14,377 bases of DNA from Eubacteriales bacterium (GTDB lineage: Bacteria > Bacillota > Clostridia > Christensenellales > UMGS416). The position numbers were made by a program, and so were the translations under genes. The notes beneath the pieces are model-generated. The model worked only from the letters and a program-made list of their open reading frames with translations. It was not told the origin of the DNA and ran no database searches. The stretch is from contig JAQVWW010000002.1 of the NCBI GenBank assembly GCA_028709505.1, positions 1 through 14,377 of the forward strand, given 5' to 3'. Shown here one piece after another: positions 6,580-13,413 of the stretch. How positions within the stretch are numbered: the first letter of the stretch is position 1; every line of letters begins with the position of its first letter.

Positions 6580-9500
6580 ATGCCCTGGATGCAGCTGGAC
6601 GCGCAGGTGTACTACGGACAGGGGCAATATGACGAATCCCGCGCGCCCGACGCCGTGGTGGAAGGCGCGACAGACCACGAGGGGCGCTATTTGCTGCGCA
6701 TACCCGTTCCTGAGGACAACGATGGCCCGGTGGGCATCCTGCTCACCGGCACGCTCCAATGCGTCTACCCGTTTGACGGCGGGAAGGACGCCTTCTATTT
6801 CGTCGACATGCAGGACGGCTTTTCCAAAGACAACAACAAGATTTCCCTCTCCACGTGGCTCATGGTTGACCCGACCGATTTTCCGGAGGCAAAGCCCGAT
6901 GCGCCGATATCCGTTTACCGGCTGCTGTCCTTTTACAATCTGGGCCTGGGTGCGTGGAGCTTCGACGCCGGGCTGGACCGCCTCCAGCCCGACCCGGTAC
7001 ATCATTACAATGCGGACGCCGAGCACGCCAAGCGGCTGGAAAACTACAGCACGCTCTATACCGCCGCCTTCGACGCGTGGTTCCTGGGCGCCGTCACGCT
7101 GGATGAAACAGACAGCATGACCAGCCAACCTCTTCGCATCGAGGTGCGCTGGCCGGTGGATCCGGCCATCGGCTGCTCGCACTATCAGCCCGGCGAGAAC
7201 TGCATCCGCCTGGAGGAAACGGACAGCCTGCGCGACGACAATTCGCGCTTTACCCTTCTGCACGAATTTGGACACGCGTTTGACTTTATCACCAACGGCA
7301 AATTCAGGGCATATGCGGAATATGGCCCGGGCAACGAAAACCACGGCGGCTACTTTAACGACACGACCTCGGATTCGTATATCGAGGGCTTTGCCACCTT
7401 TTTTGCGGGGACGGTGCAGTTGTATGGCGGATACAAAAACCCGCATATCCTGAGCTGGATCGACCTGGGAACCCCGGGCGGGTATATTGCCTGGAAAAAC
7501 AACGGCAAAAGCGAGGAGTTCGCCATTGCCACGCTGCTGTACAACACGCACGCTCTGGCCGGCGATATCAAGGGCTATTGGGGCGTGCTCGACGCCGACA
7601 GGGAGAATTTTTACGAATACTATACGGCCGTCGAAGCATACCTGGCCCAAAAATCGCCGGAGGCGGCGCGAAAGCTGAGGCAATACGCCATTGCCGGCGG
7701 GCTGTACCGGATGCCGTTTGGCAGCGGAAGATACGATCCCGGCGAGCCGTTTCGCGGTCTGCCGGGCGGTACGGCGGGCAGGCGGGATGCGAACGAGCCG
7801 TATGCCGACCTGATGTTCGGCGTGGATGAAAACGGCCGCATAGACCCCGCAAAGCCGCTGCGGGAATACGACGAAAGCAGCCTGACGGCCGGACAGTCCA
7901 GCGACGCCCTGCGCGCGCGCAAGACCATACAGCCGCCGCACGGCGGATATTTGTATCTGAGCGGCAAGGCGGCGGAATACTTGCTGGTGGATATATTGCC
8001 CAACGGCGAACAGGGCAGCCGGACGCTGCGCGCTGTGGACGACGCCAGGGTGGTCATCGGCCTGCCCGACAGGGAACTAACGGGCAGCGTGCGGGTTTCG
8101 GTGCCGGGCGGAAACGTCATTTACGAAGGCGATCTGGCCGAGCTGCAGCAGCGTCAGACAGAAAACGCCGGGCAGGCTGTGCCGCTTGCAGAAGCGCGCA
8201 TATCCGCCGCAGATCTGGCCCCTGCCGGGACCGAGGTTGCCGCCACCTACGGAGACGTCAACGCTTCGGGCGTCTTACCCGTTCCCGAAATGAGTTATGA
8301 GGAGCTTGTGCGCCTGGCAGAAGGATATGAGGGTGATGCCGGCCTGGAAGAGATCGCAGCTGCGCTGGCTGCAAGAACGGATAAGGGCGCCACCCCCTGG
8401 GATGGGAACGGCTTTGTGCCTGCCACCGGAGCGTGGCGTATACTGCTCTACATCGCCGCGGGATTAGGCGCGCTGGCAATCGTCTTGCTGATCCTGTTTC
8501 TGTGCTTAACGCCCCGTGCCAAGGCGCCCGGCCCGCAGCCGGTTCCCGGTCACCAAGCTTTTCGGGACGCCTGCGCGAACTGCGGCGCGGCGCTTGCGCC
8601 GGGCGCGGCGTTCTGCTCCGCCTGCGGGACTCCCGCCCCGGCCTTGCGGCCACGGTCGCCCGCATTTTGCATCGGCTGCGGCGCACAGCTTGCGCCGGGC
8701 GCGGTATTTTGCATCCATTGCGGCCAAGCCAGACCCCCACAACCGGCCTATGCGCCGCCACAGGCTAAACGCCCGAAGCTCTGGCTGATTTTCGCCCTCG
8801 CGGCGGCTGCAGCGGCGGTGCTGTGCGTGGGCGTGTACTTCCTATTATGCGCGGGAAAGCCGCTACCGGCGCAGACGGCTGACAAACCGGCAGCCGGGAC
8901 GGCCGCGACCGTGAGTGAACCGGCGCCCGTACAGATGACGCAGCCGCCTTTACCCGGCGTTACGCCGGAAATGGTCAGCAATCAGACCATTACCGTGAAT
9001 ATGGCATACGACAGCGGCGAGGGCACTTACACCGGCGAGATGAACGACGGTGTGCCGCACGGCCAAGGCAGCTTTATCATGCAAAAAAGCGACAAAGGTA
9101 TGGATTGGAGCTATGAGGGGCAGTGGGAGAACGGCGAAATAGCCGGCGAGGGCGTGAAGAAGGAGGGTTCTTATGTCTCTACGGGCACATTCCGCGGCGG
9201 CTTACTCAACGGCAACGGCGCGATCACGGACAACGGCGTGCTGCGCTATCAGGGCATGTGGGCGGATGGGAAGCTGCACGCAGCGGGCACGCTGTATATC
9301 AAATCTGGCACACGGATCTTCGAGGGTGCGTTTGAGAACGATATGCTGGTGGAAACTAAGGCCGACAGAAAGCGCCGCGGCGAAGCCTTCAAGCCGCAAT
9401 GCGAGGACATGGACGAGCTGATGTATGGCGTTATCATGGACGACCACGACTCGATGGACTATCCCGTCCATGTCTGGGGCTTTTCCCTCGGGATGGCGGA

Positions 9501-9729
9501 GCAGGCGGCGAGCGGCACCATCGTCATTGGGCATTTTGCCGACGGTGGCTATCCCGTCTGCCTGCTGTACCGCTACGCCGTGGGCGAACCTAAGATGACC
9601 GGGGACGACTGGATCAACGCGTGGGGCGTGGTGACCGGCCTGTTTGCGTACACGGACGAAACCGGCAACCCGGCCATCTGCCCGCAGGTGGAGGTCATCT
9701 ATTGGGACAGCGAGCAGGAGGGGCAATGA
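6580..9729 (+). CDS. large membrane protein: HEXXH metallopeptidase, two zinc ribbons, MORN repeats
   Basis: 1049 residues from ATG 6580. Order of parts: residues 1-~60, carboxypeptidase-regulatory-like beta domain (VEGATDHEGRYLLRIPVP). Peptidase region with zinc motif HEFGH (228-232) and downstream YIEGFATFF, whose E269 is the likely third zinc ligand, as in gluzincins. TM at ~619-643. Two zinc ribbons (C665/C668/C679/C682 and C697/C700/C711/C714). TM at ~735-757. MORN-type repeats at ~811-925 (GEGTYTGEMNDGVPHGQGSF, YEGQWENGEIAGEGV, YQGMWADGKLHAAGTLY). A C-terminal beta domain to 1049. The zinc ribbons should be cytoplasmic and the peptidase and MORN parts outside. That requires an N-terminal signal peptide, which this frame lacks but the in-frame neighbour at 5836 supplies. 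The second half resembles the zinc ribbon-TM-extracellular layout of TcaA-like proteins, so this may be a fusion. Substrate unknown. It overlaps the next gene by ATGA. Confidence 0.85.
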   Translation: MPWMQLDAQVYYGQGQYDESRAPDAVVEGATDHEGRYLLRIPVPEDNDGPVGILLTGTLQCVYPFDGGKDAFYFVDMQDGFSKDNNKISLSTWLMVDPTDFPEAKPDAPISVYRLLSFYNLGLGAWSFDAGLDRLQPDPVHHYNADAEHAKRLENYSTLYTAAFDAWFLGAVTLDETDSMTSQPLRIEVRWPVDPAIGCSHYQPGENCIRLEETDSLRDDNSRFTLLHEFGHAFDFITNGKFRAYAEYGPGNENHGGYFNDTTSDSYIEGFATFFAGTVQLYGGYKNPHILSWIDLGTPGGYIAWKNNGKSEEFAIATLLYNTHALAGDIKGYWGVLDADRENFYEYYTAVEAYLAQKSPEAARKLRQYAIAGGLYRMPFGSGRYDPGEPFRGLPGGTAGRRDANEPYADLMFGVDENGRIDPAKPLREYDESSLTAGQSSDALRARKTIQPPHGGYLYLSGKAAEYLLVDILPNGEQGSRTLRAVDDARVVIGLPDRELTGSVRVSVPGGNVIYEGDLAELQQRQTENAGQAVPLAEARISAADLAPAGTEVAATYGDVNASGVLPVPEMSYEELVRLAEGYEGDAGLEEIAAALAARTDKGATPWDGNGFVPATGAWRILLYIAAGLGALAIVLLILFLCLTPRAKAPGPQPVPGHQAFRDACANCGAALAPGAAFCSACGTPAPALRPRSPAFCIGCGAQLAPGAVFCIHCGQARPPQPAYAPPQAKRPKLWLIFALAAAAAAVLCVGVYFLLCAGKPLPAQTADKPAAGTAATVSEPAPVQMTQPPLPGVTPEMVSNQTITVNMAYDSGEGTYTGEMNDGVPHGQGSFIMQKSDKGMDWSYEGQWENGEIAGEGVKKEGSYVSTGTFRGGLLNGNGAITDNGVLRYQGMWADGKLHAAGTLYIKSGTRIFEGAFENDMLVETKADRKRRGEAFKPQCEDMDELMYGVIMDDHDSMDYPVHVWGFSLGMAEQAASGTIVIGHFADGGYPVCLLYRYAVGEPKMTGDDWINAWGVVTGLFAYTDETGNPAICPQVEVIYWDSEQEGQ

Positions 9730-10355
9730 GAAGCGAGGCAACCGGCGCAGGCATGGGCGGGAACGATGAACAGCCGACGCAAGAAGCGGAAACGGCGATG
9801 AACGATACGCAGGCAACCATTCAATGGCGCGTCAGCGTGCCTGTCTTGAGGAACACGGTTATATTGAAGCAGCTCGGGCTTGCCATCGGTATCCCTTTTG
9901 GCCTTGTCGCGCTGGTCATGGCGCTGACGTCGGGTGAAAGCGTTTACACGCTTTATGGCTTGGGGATGATCGGCGCGCTGCTTATCCTGACATGGCTTTT
10001 CATCATGGCGTTTTACCGGGGAAAGTATGAGGCCGAGTTTGTGCTGGATGATAAGGGCGTGCTTTGCCGCACCCAGGCGAAGCAGGCAAAAAAGAACCGG
10101 ATTGTAAATGCGCTGACGGTTGTATTGGGCCTGCTATCCGGCAAAGCGACCGTCGCGGGCATCGGGATGCTGGCACAGTCGCGGCAAGGCGCGGTTCTCA
10201 AATGGAGCCACGTCCGAAAGGTAAAATACAAACCGCGGCAGCAGACGATATTGCTTAAGGGCGGGTTTTCGGAGCGCGTCGCGCTGTTTTGCACCAGCGA
10301 AATTTATGCGCAGGTCGAGCAAAAGGTCCTGCTTCAAACAAAAAAATGCCGATAG
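9726..10355 (+). CDS. two-TM membrane protein, PH-like soluble domain
   Basis: 209 residues. ATG 9726 overlaps the TGA of the peptidase gene (ATGA) and is preceded by AGGAGGGG, so the two are translationally coupled. Residues 1-~45 are polar. TM segments lie at about 47-67 and 73-96. Residues ~100-205 form a soluble domain with strand-like stretches (KYEAEFVLDDKGVLCRT, AVLKWSHVRKVKYKPRQQTI) and a final helix, the usual shape of bacterial PH-like membrane domains. A weakly hydrophobic stretch at ~127-150 interrupts it. An internal ATG at 9798 is a possible alternative start. Coupling to the peptidase gene suggests the two products work together. The stop is TAG, with a TAA 12 codons later. Family name not recognised. 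Confidence 0.8.
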   Translation: MRSEATGAGMGGNDEQPTQEAETAMNDTQATIQWRVSVPVLRNTVILKQLGLAIGIPFGLVALVMALTSGESVYTLYGLGMIGALLILTWLFIMAFYRGKYEAEFVLDDKGVLCRTQAKQAKKNRIVNALTVVLGLLSGKATVAGIGMLAQSRQGAVLKWSHVRKVKYKPRQQTILLKGGFSERVALFCTSEIYAQVEQKVLLQTKKCR

Positions 10356-10424
10356 AAAGGCAGAAATTCCACCGGATTTTCCATGGGAAGATAAAAATAT
10401 GACATTAAACAGGAGGATCGTGTT
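10356..10424 (+). other. short intergenic region
   Basis: It holds AGGAGG just before ATG 10425 and an AT-rich patch (GATAAAAATATGACATT) that could contain a -10, but I find no matching -35. Nothing else is evident. Confidence 0.25.
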
Positions 10425-11279
10425 ATGAAAAGAGTTGTTGTCATGCTGGTAGCCATGATGCTTTGTATGGTTATTATCGGCTGTAGCCCAGCACAAAATC
10501 AAAGGACAAATAGTGAGCCAACACAGACCGCCGGCAATGCTGTTGAAGCGACAAACGCTGCCGGCAATACTGCTAAAGCCACCGATACCGACAGTGATAT
10601 TGTCAAAGCAACAGAGCCCGTCGACGATATGGCCGACGCAGAGACTATATCCAAAGCCTATGAGGCATATTCGGGCGTAAAAACAGAGTTCCTTACCAAA
10701 TTGGCAGAGGCACTTACCCAAAACGAAAATACGGTGTGGGGTGCCATGTCCTTGTTACCGCTGGTATCGGTAGAGCTCGATCTGGTTCCGATTACCCTTT
10801 TGGGTCAAGGGAAACAGTCCATAGCGGTTGGCTTGGCGGTCATGGGGGCATCCGACATCGAATACTCGGAAAATGGAGGTCTTCATCGGGTAAACTACAC
10901 GGATAAAGACGGCGGGCCATGTTCGCTTGACGTAACATATGACGCGGGAGCCGATGCGCTGGTTTGCACCCATACAAAGGACGGCAACGAAAACATCTAT
11001 GCGCAATACCAAAAGACAATATTTGGGTATGCTGCGCAGTATTATCTGGTCAATGAAGAGGGCGCAGCCACGCTGTATCAACTCTCTTTAAGCGCAGAGG
11101 ATGGCATGCTGGGCATTTTAAAGGACGCAAGTAAGCCTCCGGCGCTCACCGGCGGCGAAGAAGCTGATTTTCCCAAAGCGTGCCCGCAGTGGTATGCGAT
11201 AACAGGGCAAACGGTCACAGCGTTGACATCAGACGGTATGGATTTGAGTTTCGAATATAACCCAACGCCGGCTCCATGA
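10425..11279 (+). CDS. lipoprotein of unknown function
   Basis: 284 residues from ATG 10425, with AGGAGG in front. Signal peptide with lipobox IIGC (C20). Residues ~21-70 are a Thr/Ala/Asn-rich linker holding three imperfect repeats of about 9-10 residues (AGNAVEATNA, AGNTAKATDT, SDIVKATEP), apparently from duplicated DNA. The mature domain, about 73-284, begins with a helix (AYEAYSGVKTEFLTKLAEAL) followed by hydrophobic and beta-rich stretches (GLHRVNYTDKDGGPCSLDV, YLVNEEGAATLYQLSL). No enzyme motif is seen. It is visibly less GC-rich than the genes before it, which may mean separate acquisition. The next small lipoprotein gene begins within a few bases of its stop. Confidence 0.8.
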   Translation: MKRVVVMLVAMMLCMVIIGCSPAQNQRTNSEPTQTAGNAVEATNAAGNTAKATDTDSDIVKATEPVDDMADAETISKAYEAYSGVKTEFLTKLAEALTQNENTVWGAMSLLPLVSVELDLVPITLLGQGKQSIAVGLAVMGASDIEYSENGGLHRVNYTDKDGGPCSLDVTYDAGADALVCTHTKDGNENIYAQYQKTIFGYAAQYYLVNEEGAATLYQLSLSAEDGMLGILKDASKPPALTGGEEADFPKACPQWYAITGQTVTALTSDGMDLSFEYNPTPAP

Positions 11280-11292
11280 CGATTTGCTGCTT

Positions 11293-11643
11293 ATGATACA
11301 TCAATATAAGAAATCCGCCGGATGTATCACGGCCGCCCTGCTGATGGCGCTGTTGCTATGCTCCTGCGCGCCGCTTGCGCCCACACCCGGCAATAAGCAG
11401 ATTTTTGAGGCAATAACTGCATCTAACAATGCGCAAGCAGAGCCGCTGGAACTGGCGTACGAGGAAATGCAGGTGCCTCACCGCTCTCCCGGACGGGCCC
11501 ACGCAGTCATATGGACACCGGATAAAAGCATCCAGAGAAACTTTATAGTCGGTTACGACAAGAAAACAGACACCTTCTATGTCGAAAGCTACATGACGCT
11601 GGTGCGCGCGGAAGACGGATGTTACCGAAAGGAGCAGGAATAA
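11293..11643 (+). CDS. small lipoprotein of unknown function
   Basis: 116 residues from ATG 11293. A TTG at 11284 is an alternative start giving 119. Neither start has a clear ribosome site, but both lie within 14 bases of the previous stop, so translation is probably coupled. A hydrophobic segment ends in an LCSC lipobox (C25). The mature part is about 90 residues with a strand-rich end (SIQRNFIVGYDKKTDTFYV, ESYMTLVRAEDGCYR). No family recognised. The sequence is compatible with a small accessory lipoprotein of the cluster. Confidence 0.65.
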   Translation: MIHQYKKSAGCITAALLMALLLCSCAPLAPTPGNKQIFEAITASNNAQAEPLELAYEEMQVPHRSPGRAHAVIWTPDKSIQRNFIVGYDKKTDTFYVESYMTLVRAEDGCYRKEQE

Positions 11644-11652
11644 TGCGTCGGA

Positions 11653-11682
11653 TTCAATATCAAATGATAGGTCCTATATAAT
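11653..11682 (+). promoter_or_regulatory. possible promoter for the DUF3592-like gene
   Basis: TATAAT (11677-11682) is a perfect -10. The only -35 at suitable distance is TTCAAT (11653-11658, 18-base spacer), a weak match. It lies in the 63-base gap before the next gene. Confidence 0.4.
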
Positions 11683-11706
11683 AAAAAGAGCCAAGGACGG
11701 TCGCTT

Positions 11707-12156
11707 ATGAAAAACAGACTGGTTCCCCTGGTACTGATGACGCTGCTGGGCCTGGCGCTGATTGCCATGGGAACATCCAGGATTGTGTTAGGCTTTGCCG
11801 GCGAGCGCGCAACCGGCATCGTCACCTCTATCCGCCGCGAAGGCGGCGAACGGGACGAAGCCGTTCCTAATCGGTACAGCTACTCTGTGGGATATGAGTT
11901 TGTGCTGGACGACGCAACGATCGTCTCTGGGAATACAAAAGTGATTGGCAGCGCAACCGGCACCGGCATATCTGCGGGCCCGATAGCTGTACGCTATTTT
12001 AAGGTGTGTCCATCTATCAACGCACTGGAGACGGATACGGGTTTTTCAATGGGATCGCTACTTCTTATCGCGACGGGCATTTTCCTGGTTGTCGTCGCGC
12101 TGCGCATCCGGCGCGGCGGCGCTGCAAAGGAGAAGCCAAAGGCAAAGTATAATTAA
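11707..12156 (+). CDS. DUF3592-like two-TM membrane protein
   Basis: 149 residues from ATG 11707, with AAGGA upstream. TM segments at about 5-27 and 113-133 enclose an extracellular beta domain of about 85 residues. That domain carries the DUF3592 pattern: ATGIVTSIRREG near its start, YSYSVGYEFVLDDATIVSG in the middle and AVRYFKVCPSINALE before the second TM. The family is widespread and without a known biochemical activity. The C-terminus is a short basic cytoplasmic tail. It is the last gene of the run; a very strong terminator lies about 150 bases further on. Confidence 0.8.
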   Translation: MKNRLVPLVLMTLLGLALIAMGTSRIVLGFAGERATGIVTSIRREGGERDEAVPNRYSYSVGYEFVLDDATIVSGNTKVIGSATGTGISAGPIAVRYFKVCPSINALETDTGFSMGSLLLIATGIFLVVVALRIRRGGAAKEKPKAKYN

Positions 12157-12525
12157 ATAGCCAGGCAGCCTGTGCTTTCTGTTTAGCCAAAGGCTTATCA
12201 TTCGTTGCCAGACGCAATCCTAAAAGGTTCAAATCCCATCAAAATGTCGGTTGCTCTGTTTTGCATCTACGGAAACGCACTTTTTGAAATCGGGGGGTAG
12301 AGAGCCGAAAAAGCCCGCAACTGCGGGCTTTTTCGGCTGTGCATCTTTTCTCTCAACGCTGCTGCAATGCTTTTGCTATTTAGTTGTCACCACTTTCGGG
12401 CATAAAAATTCGTAAGCCGCAAATCGAATTGCGCGTTTGGGTCCAGCGTCATACTGGTGGTCAAAATGGTGTTACAACATTTACGAGAAAGCCCTTATTC
12501 TGTCGAGGATGGGGAGGTGTATGAT
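12157..12525 (+). other. intergenic region between cluster and broken RelA/SpoT gene
   Basis: Apart from the terminator at 12303-12338 I see no gene. A frame open from about 12457 joins the pseudogene downstream, but its first 23 codons lack a ribosome site. Composition turns more AT-rich from about 12340 onward. Confidence 0.5.
12303..12338. terminator. bidirectional Rho-independent terminator
   Basis: AGCCGAAAAAGCCCGCA (12303-12319) and its perfect inverted copy (12322-12338) give a 17-bp repeat with 2 bases between. In practice this is a 15-16-bp stem with a small loop. The arms carry A5 on the left and T5 on the right, so the element can stop transcription from either side. It most likely ends the envelope gene run. 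Confidence 0.8.
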
Positions 12526-13199
12526 ATGGCAAAATCTCGTTATAAGGAAGTGGAATATTCTAGATCAAAGGTAAAAAAAGCTGGTAGAATTTTTGCAACA
12601 GATACATCTTCTTTTGATGACAAACAAGATGCACTTTTAGTTATAAACAATGGGCGTGCTGCTCATGCGTTCCAGTGCAGATTATATATTGTCACGTAAA
12701 AAAGACTGCAGGGATTAATGCTATTGTCGCACAACGTCTTAAAAGACTTCAATCTATTACAAATAAACTTAACCGTTTTCCTAATATGGGATTATGTACG
12801 ATGCAAGATATTGGCGGTTGTCGCGTAATTGTTTCGTCAATAGAAGAAGCGTATAAAATAATTGGAAAACTCAAAAAATCAAGCATGCGACATAAACTGC
12901 GCGAAGAATATGATTATATTAAATCCCCTAAAGAAGAGGGTTATCGCAGTTATCATATTACTTATTCTTATCATAGCGACCGCAATGAAAAATACAATGG
13001 TCTATTCATTGAAATTCAAGTACGCACTCACATTCAACATTTATGGGCAACTGCCGTTGAAACAATGGATATTTTTACTGGAGAATCATTAAAAAACGGA
13101 TTTGGTTCAGAAACCAACAGTTAATTTTTCCAAATTGCTTCTAAATTATTAGAGTTGTATGAACACTCAAAATATAATCTATTTATTCATGATAAAATA
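12526..13199 (+). pseudogene. RelA/SpoT-domain protein, frameshifted and truncated
   Basis: ATG 12526 follows GGGGAGG (12511-12517) by 8 bases and starts MAKSRYKEVEYSRSKVKKAG. Around 12671 a single missing base moves the reading to the next frame; restoring one C would give AFPVQIIYCHVKK. The second frame carries RelA_SpoT nucleotidyltransferase hallmarks: MQDIGGCRVIV, then EEGYRSYHITYSYHSD, then IEIQVRTHIQHLWATAVETM. An in-frame TAA (13122-13124) cuts it, although FFQIASKLLELYEHSKYN continues in frame beyond. The sequence then merges into the repeat elements, so the usual C-terminus is gone. Intact relatives are stand-alone (p)ppGpp-type synthetases, found in chromosomes and mobile elements, some of them toxins. 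The gene is clearly AT-richer than its surroundings, which suggests foreign origin. It is not expected to make a working enzyme. Confidence 0.85.
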
Positions 13200-13295
13200 G
13201 CTTCAAAGCTTTCGGCCTTGAAGCATTGAGAGAATGCTTTCGGGGCACAGCCCTTCCCGCAGCTTCGCTGCAACGCATTCTCAATGCGGTTATGA
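13200..13295 (+). repeat. structured tandem element, copy 1
   Basis: Parts in order: hairpin GCTTCAA/TTGAAGC (13200-13224). A long outer stem GCATTGA-GA-GAATGC (13223-13237) pairing with GCATTCTCAATGC (13275-13287), 13 bp with a 2-base bulge. Inside it, small hairpins GGGC/GCCC (13243-13253) and GCAGC-TTC-GCTGC (13259-13271). Tail GGTTATGA (13288-13295). Copy 2 repeats this layout exactly 103 bases on. It looks like a multi-stem RNA. I do not recognise a known RNA family. Confidence 0.7.
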
Positions 13296-13302
13296 TAGAA
13301 TA

Positions 13303-13398
13303 GAGTCAAAGCCAAAAGCTTTGTATCATTGGGAGAATGCTTTTAGGATAAAGACCCTGCTGCCGCTGTGCGGCACCGCATTCTCAATAAGGTTATGA
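13303..13398 (+). repeat. structured tandem element, copy 2
   Basis: Same layout as copy 1, offset by 103 bases: hairpin CAAAGC/GCTTTG (13307-13323), outer stem ATTG-GG-AGAATGC (13328-13340) with GCATTCTCAAT (13378-13388), inner hairpin TGCCGC-TGT-GCGGCA (13361-13375), tail GGTTATGA (13391-13398). The inner stem differs in sequence from copy 1 yet still pairs, as expected for conserved RNA structure. The tail runs directly into the AAAGGAG ribosome site of the radical SAM gene, so it may control that gene. Confidence 0.7.
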
Positions 13399-13413
13399 AA
13401 GGAGCCGGGACGT

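Noticed and set aside
6553..7941. 462-codon open frame on the minus strand
   Set aside because: It lies opposite the large peptidase gene, is Arg/Val/Gly-rich in the way antisense frames of GC-rich genes are, and shows no family motif. The + strand carries clear domains.
6493..10355. Genome-wide reassignment of TAG to an amino acid
   Set aside because: TAG also ends the gene at 9726-10355 at a natural protein end, with only 12 further codons before a TAA. One internal TAG is not enough to claim an altered code.
12226..12237. GGTTCAAATCCC resembling a tRNA T-loop
   Set aside because: The flanking bases do not form a 5-bp T-stem and I find no acceptor, D or anticodon arms or CCA end around it.
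13200..13398. CRISPR or integron attC reading of the tandem inverted repeats
   Set aside because: Only two units of 103 bases with diverged interiors and no short identical repeats with unique spacers. The GTTRRRY/RYYYAAC ends of attC sites and any integrase are missing.
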